Shown here: in pieces, positions 31,755-42,540 of the stretch
Numbering within the stretch: the stretch's first letter is position 1
Layout: every line of letters starts with the position of its first letter
Assembly (NCBI GenBank): GCA_963210315.1
Contig: OY723285.1
Location: forward strand, 744,001 to 808,000
Direction: 5' to 3'
From: Rhynchopus euleeides
Lineage: Eukaryota > Euglenozoa > Diplonemea > Diplonemida > Diplonemidae
DNA: 64,000 nucleotides
Notes under the pieces: model-generated
What the model was told of the DNA's origin: nothing
The model's database searches: none
What the model saw: only the letters and a program-made list of their open reading frames with translations
Made by a program: the position numbers and the translations under genes

Positions 31755-32232
31755 GGGGGGGGGGGGCTAGGGGGGGGGGGCACCACGGACTAGTCGCCCG
31801 GACGACTAGTCGGGACGACGGGTGAAATGACGACGGGTGAAACGACGGGTGGCACCCGTCGACTCGACGGGTGGCACCCGTCGGCACGACGGGTGAACCT
31901 GCTGAAACGACGGGTGTTCCAGCCATTTCCTGTTGATATGGGCCAATTTCCATTGAAAACTAGGGGAGTACCTTGCATGGCATCAGGTTATTTTTCACGC
32001 CGAACTATCTTCCCTGCACAGACCCACCCCCCCATTACTTTCCATTTACAATTCCTAGTTGGTGAAGGGGCTGCCCACCGGTGGACCACCAGGAGGGGGG
32101 TGAGCCATCCAGGTGGGCAGGGGGCCTGGGGGTGGGGCCTCAAAACAACTCCCTCCCACGACGTCACTCCGCTCTCGAGGACAAACAAAATCACCTACGT
32201 ACCTGAACTGCCAAACACCCCCCCCCCCTCAC

Positions 32233-33642
32233 TTACGGGTGCGCGGATCTCATGTGCTCGTCGCGCTTTACAGTGGTTTTAAAGAGCTCGAAACAAACAC
32301 AGCAACGCTTTTTCAGCACGCGCGAATGGTGACTGAGGTAGTGCTGGCTCAGTCCCTTCGGTTGTCCGTTTGCCGCACTCCTGGCATGTGACAGTGCAGG
32401 TCTGACACGGCGCGTTGTTTTGCGGCCGATGTGCAGCATCATAATGCGCAAACAGTGCTTCTCTCGTGTGGGCAACTTTGGAGCACACAATGCAGATATG
32501 CTGCTGCACAGGCACTGTACCGGATGGCGTTGGTTCTGGCACTTCTGGCACATCCTCGCTGTTGCCCCAGGATTTGGACTTGCAGATGCATGCGAGCAGC
32601 GTTGCCTTTGGAGTGGTGTTTTCCGGGTCGCCCAGAAATTGTTGGCCCCATCGCCCCCTTTTTGTGACGTGAGATCCAAGGCCGAGGGACTCGAGTCTCC
32701 GCTGCAGTGCTGCCGTTGCTCCCTTCCAACAAGCGTTCCTCGCAGTGACACGGCGGCAAAGCTTTATCGCGCCGAACTTCAGGAGGGTCGGTTGGTCCAG
32801 CAGGCCGCACCCCTTGCCTTTGGTCCTCTGCATTTCGAAGAGCAGCAGGTCCCGTTCGGCGGTCTGCTGCGATGTCACCCTCAGGGCATGGCGTTTGGAG
32901 ACGCCATTCCCCCTCTCCAGTTCCTCGTCACTCAGGGCGAGGGGGTGTGCATCTTCTGGATCAAACCAGTGGCTCATCGAATATGGATATATGTAACACC
33001 ACGCCCCTCGGATGTTCTCCCAGGTGACACCCACTCCAGGACAAACACAAGGATGTGCATTGCGATGAGCGAGAAGATGAACTCTTTCGCGCACTTTCCC
33101 TCCTGGTGGTACTTGATGGGGATGTCGTTGTAGCGGAAATGCACAAGCATTTCCATTACAATACAGAGTAGATGCTGCACCCCTTCGTCTTGGCAATGGT
33201 GAGTAAGCGACTCAGAACATCTCTGACCTGGTTTCCCGTCATGTTGGAACACGTTGAGCTGCCAAGGACAGCCTTCTGCACGGCAGGTCCATCAGGCAAG
33301 ATCTCTGCGAGTATTGCGATGAACCCGTTTATGTCGTGCAGGGGGTGTGATCGTGTACGCTGTGGAGGTGAACACCCCTGCGTACAGGCTCTCAAACCCA
33401 GCTTCATGAAGTTCCTGGATGCTAGCCCTGTGGCAGGCGTGGAGCTGTTTCAACCAGTCATTTCGTGGTGTGGTACAAAACGCGCTCCTGTGCGAAGATG
33501 ACCCCATCTTACTAAATGCCGACCACAGCTCAAGATGGTCCCCTGCTACCCTAAGCAGGCGAGCCGAAACATCACGTTCGCCTTTTCGAAAACCCCTCTC
33601 TGCACTCTTGCGATTTGCTTCAGGAAGTTGAACGTGAACCAC
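32233..33642 (-). pseudogene. ORF B of two-gene element 2, frameshifted, with C2H2 zinc fingers
   Basis: The reading starts in 33642-33292 (NDWLKQLHACHRASIQELHE), passes to frames 33407-33156 and 33252-32974 (LVHFRYNDIPIKYHQ), then 33196-32279 (MSHWFDPEDAHPLALSDEEL, QTAERDLLLFEM), and finally into another frame near 32350 that ends at 32233. The C-terminus has three zinc fingers: CIVCSK..H..H intact in frame, CQECGKRTT whose His pair (HYLSHH) lies in the shifted frame, and CCVCFELF..HMRSAH. Small introns could explain some shifts. Intact-looking blocks suggest recent decay. The function is unknown; the fingers suggest DNA binding. Confidence 0.6.
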
Positions 33643-33772
33643 GTTCTGTACTCATCCTTCTGCTAATCGGCAACTGTCACCAACCGTGTTGCGAAGGCAC
33701 CGTCGAAAATTCCTACGGCCAGCCTGCTCTGCTGGGTCTTCTGTGCCTGTTTCTTCTCCGCCTCGTACAGCT

Positions 33773-34174
33773 TCACCATAGCTGCAGTGCCGCGGGGCAG
33801 GCGTCGGCCATCTCCTTGAGCCCTGTCGGGTGGTCCTTCCCGTTGCTCTTCCGGAGGCCCAACCCGACAAACTCGATGTCTGACCCGCTATTGACACGGG
33901 CAGCGTACATCGTGCGACCCTCCTTCGCGGTCGACTTGCTGATCACCCCACCCCCCAGCTTCTCATACTTTTTGTACAGGGCAAGACTGATGATGGGATC
34001 AGTCGACTTGATGGTAGTATCCGCCAGCTTGCCGAGAAGCTGCTTCAGGGCCATGTGGCTCAACCCATCAGCATCACGCTCGACAACATACGTGTTGATC
34101 CAAGCACGTACAAACACCGTCATGTCCACAGCGCTGGCGAGGGCCTGCGCTGCAGTACGCTTTGCCGCTGGCAT
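33773..34174 (-). CDS. ORF A of two-gene element 2
   Basis: 133 residues with a basic N-terminus (MPAAKRTAAQALA), then VRAWINTYVVERDADGLSHM, a second helix KQLLGKLADTTIKS and YAARVNSGSDIEFVGLGLRK. It is a weak relative of ORF A in elements 1 and 3. No known domain. The frame is intact, so it may be expressed. Confidence 0.5.
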   Translation of the reverse strand: MPAAKRTAAQALASAVDMTVFVRAWINTYVVERDADGLSHMALKQLLGKLADTTIKSTDPIISLALYKKYEKLGGGVISKSTAKEGRTMYAARVNSGSDIEFVGLGLRKSNGKDHPTGLKEMADACPAALQLW

Positions 34175-35008
34175 TGATTGGTGTGGCTCGTCTGGGTGGC
34201 CTGGGTGGTGATGATGGTATCTTGGGGTATCTTGGCCTGGGTGGTGATGAGGGTACGGTATCTTGGAGACTGCCTTGTGGGTTGTGCAAGGGTTGGGGGC
34301 TGGGGCGAAAATTTGCCTGGCAGAAAAGTGATCACCTTCATGAAGTAGGTTGCTCTGTCAAACTGACACAGTTTGTCAGAGTCAAGATCCCTCGAACAAT
34401 GAAAATCCACGAGAACAGCCGTCGCACATGCACTTGAGGCCCCATCACCAACTAGGAATTGTAAATGGAAAGTAATGGGGGGTGGGTCTGTGCAGGGAAG
34501 ATAGTTCGGCGTGAAAAATAACCTGATGCCATGCAAGGTACTCCCCTAGTTTTCAATGGAAATTGGCCCATATCAACAGGAAATGGCTGGAACACCCGTC
34601 GTTTCAGCAGGTTCACCCGTCGTGCCGACGGGTGGCACCCGTCGACTCGACGGGTCCACCCGTCGAGTCGACGGGTGCCGCCTGTCGAGTTTTCACCCGT
34701 CACTGCCCGACTAGTCCGTGGTGTATGTCCGTTTAAAAGCGTGAGAAAACCGAAAATTTCGGTTTTGCAAAAAATCGACCTTCTAGGTGGTTCTGACCCC
34801 AAAACCCTCTCCAAACCACTCCGGAAACTGGTTTTCCGGCGGTTTTGACCATTTTTGGAGCCCCCATTGCCCCAGAATCACGATGGCGAAAATAGTGCCC
34901 ACCGGTGGTACCTGCCCACCCCTTCCATTTGCCCACCACCACAACACATGAGTATCAATCACCCAGTAACCCTGGGAAGGACGATTCCGAGAAGCCAGTC
35001 ATCAGACA

Positions 35009-35560
35009 GTGCAGTCAAACTCGAAAATACCGCTGTGTATGGCCAACGGTCCGAGAATGAAGTGGTTCAGCAACAGCAAGGAATGCAGCAAACTGGTGCC
35101 CACCGGTGGCCACCGCCATGCCATCCAAGATGGATATCGTTCTCTCTCTCTTGAGAAGGACGAGTCCGCGTTCGACGAGTTTCCCGAGGAAGTTGCAGTA
35201 CTGCCGGGAAGTAACGATTTTGTGGAAGGATGCCACGGGACAGCGTCACAAGTACTTGATCATGCCCCAACTGCAAACCTGAGCCGTACTGCCCAGCTGG
35301 TGCAGTGTAAGCACAGTGCAAAAAGTCTCATGATGGCTGGTGGTTCTTTAATCCCAACAGATGCTGAACTCGAGGACTGTAACCATGTCCGTATTCCACG
35401 TGCCGAGGGCTCGTGGCGGACGGTTAAACTTCATTGGCTGCCTGACGCAGTTCACTGAAGCGGATGAAGTTAGGGGGTTGCGAGAGCTGGCTGAGGATGA
35501 CAACATCGCCCTCACGCCAGACTTGAAGAAAATGACATCATTGAGGTCACAGTGGGGTCT
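35009..35560 (+). pseudogene. Relic of the SAP-type transposase C-terminus
   Basis: Frames 35009-35458 and 35361-35711 together align with residues about 590-715 of the intact transposase: PGSNDFVEGCHGT versus HSNDFIEGAHGT, QCKHSAKSL versus QRKHNRRAL, and a SAP-like FTEADEVRGLRELAEDD. A frameshift near 35430 separates them. It lies inside the element 31768-35867, whose TIRs differ from those of the intact copy, so one transposase family is associated with several TIR types. Confidence 0.65.
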
Positions 35561-35865
35561 CAATACACCCCCCCACCCGTTTCTTCATCCTCCAAATGCA
35601 CACACACCAATCCGAGGCGTTTCCGGGGTAGAAAATATGGAGACTCCGATTTGGGGCCTCAGCAGAAATGCCCACAGGTACCACCGGTGGGCACTTTTTT
35701 CGACATCGTGATTCTGACCCTCTCCGGGTGTCAAAAGGGGTCAAAACCGACTGATAACCCGTTTCCGGAGTGGTCTGGGGCACTTTGTGTGGTTTTTTTG
35801 ACCCAGAAGTTCGATTTTTTGCCAACCTGAAAAATGGCACTTTCTCACACACATATGGCCCCCCC

Positions 35866-37032
35866 TAGGCATACTTGTACCCCCATATGGGGAAGGCCTA
35901 AAATATGGGGGGAATATGGGGGGTTTTTCAAGTCCTGTTCCCCCATATTTCCCCCATATGGGGGATATATGGGGGAAAACCCAGGGGTTCCTCAGGTGGA
36001 AGCAGTCAACAAACAGTTCTCTTCGTTCTGCTTTTCACAGGGTGTGAAGTCAGCGACTGACAGGAGACGTCTAGCACCTTGCAGAGCCATCTCGCATCGT
36101 CGCTTTCTGCGGAGAGGAAACGCTCGGCTGAAGTGCTCGAGTCAGACCACAAAAGGTGCTGTGAGAGCGCCGACCGCCACTTTCTTCAAGTCTGAGTAGC
36201 GGTCATCAGAGCATGCTGTCCAGTAGTCCTGTCTTTGCTGGCAGAACAGTTGCGTCCTGCAGCCAGTCCTTGTACTGGCCTTCACAGGTCTCATTCCACC
36301 CGGCAGATGCAGCTTGAACATGTCAAGCACTGCCTGGTGACGAGCGTCGACTCCGACTTTTCGGCGCTCGGAGCGGTCAAAAGTGGCGGAAGCGCCTGAC
36401 ACCCCAGAATGCACTGCTTGTGAATTCCCTTATCTAATAAGGATCCCAGGGGGCAGTTCGCAATCGCAAACACACCAGAGGAGGAGGACAGCGAGTGTGA
36501 GAGTGACGTGCCAGACAGGACTTAAAAACACAAGAGTGTGTGTTGTGAGGAGCTGTTAACCCTGAACACGCTCTGTGTGTCTGTGCGTATGTGTCCACCA
36601 CCGCTGCCGCTGTCACTGCGGTGCCCCGCCAAACCGGGAAGCGTTCGCCCTCCGCTGCCGCTGTATCGGCGCAGGAGAGGAACAGGAGGTCGGTGCGACC
36701 CACCTGGGGGATCTTCCAGGGGGGGGCCAGACCTGGCCACACCTGAACGAGCGCGCACCCCCCAGGATCGGACTCCTGGAGGATCCTCAACAAGGCATGA
36801 TGCCGGTTTCGACGCGCACTTCGTGTGTGTGCGTGCATGAGTGGTTTGATGTTCTCCCGTTGCAGCACGAATACCCCCATATGGGCCCCATATTTCCCCC
36901 ATATTCCCCCATATTTTACCGGTTTTCCCCCATATTTTCAGCCTTTTTCCCCATATGGGGGCGGGGTTTTGCGACCCCCCATATTTCCCCCAGATTTAGG
37001 GGGTTCCCCATATGGGGGGACAAGTATGCCTA
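35866..37032. mobile_element. TAGGCATAC element with CCCCATATGGGG array
   Basis: TAGGCATACTTGTACCCCCA (35866) is mirrored by GGGGACAAGTATGCCTA (37032). Both 150-bp ends are packed with CCCCATATGGGG and CCCCCATATTT words in both orientations. The interior (36000-36870) holds only motif-free frames on both strands. It is the last member of the abutting chain and shares its left TA with the preceding element. Confidence 0.85.
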
Positions 37033-38416
37033 GGGGGGGGGGGGGGGTGAGGGTGGGGTGGAGTGGGGGGAGGGGGGGGGGAGGGTCTTTCTGCTGTCTT
37101 CTTCCTCAGATATCCGCCAGCGTAGATATTTTATGGAACGGCAAAAAAAAGCACGCCGGCGTTTTCAAAAAGAATACGTTCCAAAAAAAATATTCACGTT
37201 TGCGGTATACCATGCGATCTGTCTGAGAGCCCAGCCAGGGGGGAGGGGCGTCTTTTACTTTCTTCGTATTCATCAGCACTTCCATCGACAAGTTGTTTCT
37301 TGTCAGCAGTGAAAAACTTCACTGCCACTCTCATTTGGGTTTGGTGGATGTCTGGTGGTATGTGTTGGTGCTCCCCCCCACACACACACCCTTCGCCTGT
37401 GTGAAGGCACCGGGTTGCTGATTCCGGCGAGTGAGTTACGTCCTAACAAGCCGATGCCTCTCGCCACACAGAGTGTGGGTTGCAAAAAAATCAGTCGGGC
37501 AGGCGCATTTTGGGAATCGAGCCGAACATTCCTTGTTTTTTGAGGCACCTGACCCGGGCGGGTGATGAGACACCTGTGTGGACAGTGGGTACCGCACCGA
37601 GGGGGCGCAGGTTCTCTGTATGACACACTGATTCAAAAAAATTATTCACGCGTGTGTGTGAGGTGGAGAGTCCAGAGGTGCCTCATAATCGGTTCGCCCA
37701 AACGATCAACAAAGCAGCAATCCATCGTGTGTGGTAGTGGAGACCAGCCAACCAAGAGCAGGGCGGTGATCAGTGTGCTTTACACCCCGATAAAAAGATC
37801 CGCGTGTGTGATGGCCTTCCCAGCCTGTCTTGAAGCTGACGAAGCCTCTTGTATTGTGGGAGGGTGCCTCCCAGCCCTCTCAGCTTGCAGCGGGACAGGG
37901 CGTCCGTCACGGGGGGTGTACCTCGTTTTGTACCGGATTGTTTGTCTTAACAGCGTACTGCACTTTCCTGGCTGCCCGGTGGGTATTCTATCCCAGCGCG
38001 TGCAGGCTGAGGTGCTCCGAACCGCTGGAGATGAAGCAAAGCCGTATGCAAACGGCGGGCATCTCAACCAGCTGGAGGAGAAGGGGGGTCGGGGATAGAC
38101 CCCGACGACCCGATTTCCTGAAAAAAATCATCGACCCTACTTTGTGGGGAAATGGGCGTCAACGGGACAGAACGGGTCTGTGTAGTAGCCTAGCTCTCGC
38201 AGTGCTTGTGATTGTCGACACCAAAATCATCCCCTTCTGCCCCCCCTTCCAGCACACGACAAAGAACTTCATTGCAAAGAATGATGAATTGCAGTTCTGT
38301 GCGAACATCAGGTCTGTACATCCAGTACACCTGTGAGGGATGCCAGCGGGGTGGCTCGAGACAAGCCATGCACGAGGGTGTCTTAATTTATGGGGTTCAG
38401 GAGTGACGGCGAAACT
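37033..38416. other. No recognisable gene or element
   Basis: After a G-rich tract, frames such as 37562-38098 and 37830-38336 (+) lack motifs. A CTTCTTCCTCAG followed by an open Arg/Lys-rich frame at 37106-37240 resembles an exon edge, but nothing supports it further. Confidence 0.3.
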
Positions 38417-38417
38417 A

Positions 38418-38802
38418 CCGTATTCGGAAAAATACTGGAACGGAAAAATGCTGGAACGGATTTTTTCTGGAACGGAAAATAACTGGAACAAACCCGGATT
38501 TTCGAAACTTGGAACATTATTCCGTTCCAGTATTTTTCCGTTCCAGAATTAGAATATGGGGGAAATTGACGGGTACTTGTCAGTTTTTGGGGCACATGTC
38601 CGAAATCCCACCTCACCCCACCCCATGCCATGGTGGAGGATGGTGGGCCCAACATACCCTTGGGAAAGTACCCGACTCTCAGAAAACGGCCAAGTCCGCG
38701 CAGACCCCCCAAAACAATTCTGGAACGGAAAATAACTGGAACAGATGGGGTCTCGGCCGGAACTTGGAACATTATTCCGTTCCAGTATTTTTCCGAATAC
38801 GG
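38418..38802 (-). mobile_element. TA-flanked MITE with CCGTATTCGGAAAAA ends, copy 2
   Basis: The ends are exact inverses (CCGTATTCGG / CCGAATACGG) with TA on both sides (38416-38417, 38803-38804). The body matches 26577-26910 in the opposite orientation. It abuts the next MITE across TATA. Confidence 0.85.
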
Positions 38803-38806
38803 TATA

Positions 38807-39617
38807 CCGTAAACGGAAATATTGTGGACCGTAATAAAGGTGAACCGTACTATAGGTGGACCGTAAAAAAGATGGAACAAATGGGATTTTTCCGGAACTT
38901 GGAACATTTTTACGGTCCACCTATTTTACGGTTGGGATAGTGGACTTGGCGGTTTTTTTTTACGAGTTCCTTCGTGACGAAGTCGCGAAGGAACCAAGGA
39001 AATCGTACGACTGAAGCTGCAGGATTAACACCACAGAGCCTCAGCACAGAGTGTGCGCTCACCATCGTCCGGGAACTGTTCTCCCACAGTTACTGCAGGG
39101 TGTACTACACTAAAGGAGTACGATTTCCCTGAATTTTCCGGGCACTGATTCACGAATTTACATCTGGAGGGAGCCCGGTGGTCTCAGCTTCTGTCTGCGC
39201 GCCCTGCCGTACTGTGGCTGCTTTTGTGGGCTCGTGCATCAGGTTCTACTTTTACTTCTACCGGAACGCTCCTTGCATGGTACTACACTTCTCGAGGTGT
39301 GGTGGTGGGTGAGTCTCGAGGTGAGTGGTGGTGATCGTGCCCTTTCCACACGCAGGGAGGACTTGCTTCTCTTGCTGGTGTTGGTTGCGGTGGTGGAGGG
39401 AGGGTCCAAAGCTGGGAGGTCGGGAGGCCTACGTGCGGGAGTCTGCGGCGTGGAGGCCGCAGTCCGCGCCCCGCAACCCACCAGCCCGCGGGCGAAAATC
39501 GCATTGTCTTTTCCATATGCAGTCCCAATAAATAGTGGACCGTAAAAAAGATGGAACGTTTGGCCTTTTTTTGGGAACTTGGAACATTTTTACGGTCCAC
39601 CCTTTTTCCGTTTACGG
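38807..39617 (+). mobile_element. TA-flanked MITE with CCGTAAACGGAAA ends, copy 2
   Basis: Almost the same as 24226-25035, in the same orientation, with TA at 38805-38806 and 39618-39619. Scattered single-base differences (for example in the hairpin stem near 38975) show that it is a separate insertion. Confidence 0.85.
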
Positions 39618-39619
39618 TA

Positions 39620-40968
39620 TATTCTTACGGCGGCACACCTGTTCTAACAACTGTTGCTGTTTGCTCACCCGCAGAGTTTCCCGAGAAAGTCGTGAGAGAA
39701 TCCTGAGAATTAACTACAGCCTCGCGTGTGGCACCTGTTTGTATTCGAACAGATCTCGAGTGATGGGGTGCTTGCACACACCTGTGGGCAGCTTTGTGAT
39801 CAGGTGTGCGCCGGGGATGCAACCTGCCTTTCCCACTCCTCCTTTGGTGGGCAGCAACACACCTCACCCGCCCCCCTGCCTGTCCACAACGTTAACAGAA
39901 CGAACAAAACTACTAAGCAATACAATCCTGTGATCCCACAGTTGTCGATTCAAACAAGCGTGCGCAATGGGAACCAGGCCGGACAGCGTGAGCGAGGTGT
40001 ACAATCCTCAGAAACGAACAATGAAGGTGAGGGCGTGCGTGTGTGCAATGCCGATCACCTTTTGAGTGATTGAGTCCCCACCCCTCGGACAAGGAGGCCC
40101 ACCCTGTGGAGGAGAAAAGAAGAGCAACCCAGCGTGTGTCGCAGAGAACGAAATATTTGTTGCGTAATGTGACTGACATGCCCGTGCTGCCGGAATAAAG
40201 TGCCATAAAAGTCACTTTAAGTGAGGGGCTCCATTTGGGTGGGTAACAAGGTCACGCACACCCACCCAAATTCGATCATTTTTTTTCATCGATCCTTTCT
40301 TTCCCCCCACACGCCGCCCAACCGGTTTTGCCGGGAAGGTTTTCATGTGTGTTTTTTTTCTTCGCCCCCACGTGTGGCAGAATGCTGCCCTTGCCTCACT
40401 CTGACAGCTGCAGGGGCACCGGCGGATGAGAAACCGTTTCCACCCCCCCAACCCCCACTTACCTTTCTCGACAGCACCCCACCGCTCTCCTCTCGCACCC
40501 CCTTGTCTGTTTAGTGCGGGTGGGTCAGTGCAAAGTCTCATCACGGCCCGCTCGGCGTGCCTTCAGCGGGTGGGTGGCACACATATGATGGTTTTTTCCT
40601 GTCTCTTCTCTTCCGTGCTGCTGCCCTGCTTTGCGCAATCACTGCCCCTGGCCTGTGCAGCGTGCAGCCCTGCATGCCGAAGTGGTTGGGTGTGCCCCAC
40701 CGTCGCACCTGAAGAAGCTGGCGGCCTTCACCCTGTGTCAAGCTGTGAAACTGTGCCAGCGCGGCCCATATTTTGTGCGGGCATCTCGTGTATTTTTTCT
40801 GCAGCTTGGGGTGAAATCCCCCCTCCCGGGGGGCCGTCGATGTTTTCGAATTTCACGGGTTCTTGGAAAGCGCACCATACCTCCCCGCCACCCCCCACCC
40901 CCCCTCGCGAACAACGATGAAAGCTCTGCCTGATTGCCGGGTTTCTTTTGTTTTGTTTGTGAAACCTT
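39620..40968. other. No recognisable gene
   Basis: Frames of about 100-160 codons overlap on both strands without motifs (for example 40426-40920 +). An inverted repeat around TTTGGGTGGGT / ACCCACCCAAA lies at 40233-40270. GTGCCATAAAAGTCACTT at 40200 resembles other short repeat edges. Nothing further is supported. Confidence 0.3.
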
Positions 40969-41024
40969 GTCACCTGCACGTTGGGGCGCTGAGTGTCGCG
41001 ACAGCGCCCCAACGTGCAGGTGAC
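40969..41024. repeat. Perfect 23-bp inverted repeat with 10-nt loop
   Basis: The arms at 40969-40991 and 41002-41024 are exactly complementary (GTCACCTGCACGTTGGGGCG.. and its inverse), around the loop AGTGTCGCGA. No repeat family was linked to it in this window. Confidence 0.95.
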
Positions 41025-41539
41025 CAGACCCCCGTTTTGTCGTGTCGAGGGACGCCACAAAACCACAAAACACGCTTCCGTGAGCACAGTATGTTTGTCA
41101 CAAATACGTATCGCTGTCCTATCGTCCTGCACTGTTGATTCCACCCCCTTATTGCGCTTCCAACTCTCACGCATGCCGAAGGTTAGTGAGTGGCTGAACA
41201 GCAGGCATGAACAGCGCGTCCAGGGGACTTCCCTTCAGCAAGATGTATTTGTTTTGGATTTCGGAGGCCTCGCACATCATTGTGAGAGGAGAAAGGGGCG
41301 CATGTGCTAGGCGTGTGCAGCGTGTGCACACCGGCTGTGCCGCAACGCAACACGCTTTCAAACGAACAGAACGAAAGGGGCTGCAGGCACCTTCCCCCCC
41401 CTCCCCCCCCTCCGCCCCCCTCCGCCCCCCTCCGCCTTTTTGGCAGTGAGGTGCAGCCAACGGGCGGAAACTTCCGGACAGCAACACTTCGGGTGATTAC
41501 TCCCCCCCCGCCACACATACACAGCAGCAGCAGCCAGTG

Positions 41540-42215
41540 GATATCCCCCGTGGCGAAAAAAAAATTTTTCTCCCAAAAAAAAATATTTCTGGAAATCAGC
41601 TTGGCGAAAAAAAATATTTTCGCCACGGGATTTTTGGCTGGGGAGAAAAAAGTCCGAGTTTCCCTGGAGGTCAGATTTCTTTTCAACTATTTCTCAAAGC
41701 CCCGAACGCACAGCAGGCCAAGCTGGTCGATACATCGACAGCGAAATTTGTGTCCTCTTTTGGAGTTCACGACTGTGTCAAAGGCAGGCACAGGAGGACG
41801 CTCTGGTTGCGCAGTGGACGACGTTGAAGACTATGCTTCGCCAGTTCCGTCAAGAAGTTGCTAACAGTCACGTACACTTTGGTTGTTTATGGTTTACACT
41901 TCCCCGCAAGACTTGCTCGATGATGTCCTCAAGTATGCGAGGATATTTGGAGTCCGGCCTCTCAGTTTCCGCTGCGGGCTTCATTTGATGACATTCAGGT
42001 CATCCAGACGGACAAAATAATGCAGAGGAAGACCTCGTTCGGGCAATTTGGCAACGGCAAGTACGCGTTGGGGCGGAGGTTCCAGAAGGGCGGGGCAGGG
42101 CATGACTGACCGAGCGGGTTGAGGTTTCGGCGCCCGAAGGGCGCCGAAAAAAATTGAGGGGTAAAAAAAAATTCTGGCAAAATCGAGGGTCGAGAAAATT
42201 TTTTCGCCACCGGAA
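41540..42215. repeat. Inverted-repeat element with CGTGGCGAAAAA ends
   Basis: CCCGTGGCGAAAAAAAA at about 41547 has inverse partners at about 41618-41634 (TTTTCGCCACGGG) and, more distantly, 42195-42208 (TTTTTTCGCCACC). The right part contains the GAA-loop hairpin 42125-42149. Frames inside are motif-free. Confidence 0.5.
42125..42149. repeat. Perfect 11-bp hairpin with GAA loop and following A-tract/TTGAGG
   Basis: TTTCGGCGCCC-GAA-GGGCGCCGAAA, followed by AAAATTGAGG. A structural counterpart with a different stem lies at 56094-56120. Confidence 0.9.
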
Positions 42216-42540
42216 AAACCAGATTTTGGTGTCAGGATACAGCCTGGCAGCAGCATAAAAAAAACAGAACTCGCGTGGCAACAACAGCAAAAAAAAACGT
42301 GGGGCTCGGGAATAGGGGTGTGTATTGGGGGCTGGCGTGCCTTGCTTTCACACGGGGTCAGGCAACCCCCCTCCCCTGCCGTGCAGCATGGTCCAGACGC
42401 CACACGCGGTCGGCGATGCGTGAATGTGAGGGCCTCCCTCCCACACCCCACACCCCACGCTCATTCTCCGCCACACGCGCAGCCCATCTCCCACCACCCC
42501 ACACCCACACCCACACCACCCTCAGGATGGGAGACACAGG

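Larger units (their letters stand above)
31781..34723 (-). mobile_element. Two-gene element 2 (CACCCGTCGACGGGTG array)
   Basis: TIRs of about 280 bp (31781-32062 and 34438-34723) are inverse copies with few differences. Outer parts are arrays of GACGGGTGGCACCCGTC and GTCGACTCGAC words. The ends read CACCACGGACTAGTC, close to but not the same as CACGGTGG, and no clear 2-bp duplication is seen. ORF A and ORF B are on the minus strand, in the same order as in elements 1 and 3. Confidence 0.85.
31768..35867. mobile_element. TAG-G-tract element carrying a transposase relic, split 13 bp from its end by element 2
   Basis: The right end, read inverted, is TAGGGGGGGGCCATATGTGT followed by GTGTGAGAAAGTG. 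The left end is TAG plus a G tract at 31768-31780, then, after the insertion 31781-34723, TATGTCCGTTTAAAAGCGTG at 34724 onward. GCAAAAAATCGA and CCACCGGTGG words also mirror. Without the insertion it is about 1.16 kb. It carries remnants of the SAP transposase at about 35160-35560. Confidence 0.75.

Noticed and set aside
36434-36902. Overlapping frames of 126-152 codons inside the CCCCATATGGGG element
   Set aside because: Both strands are open, no domain is visible and frames run into the palindrome array.
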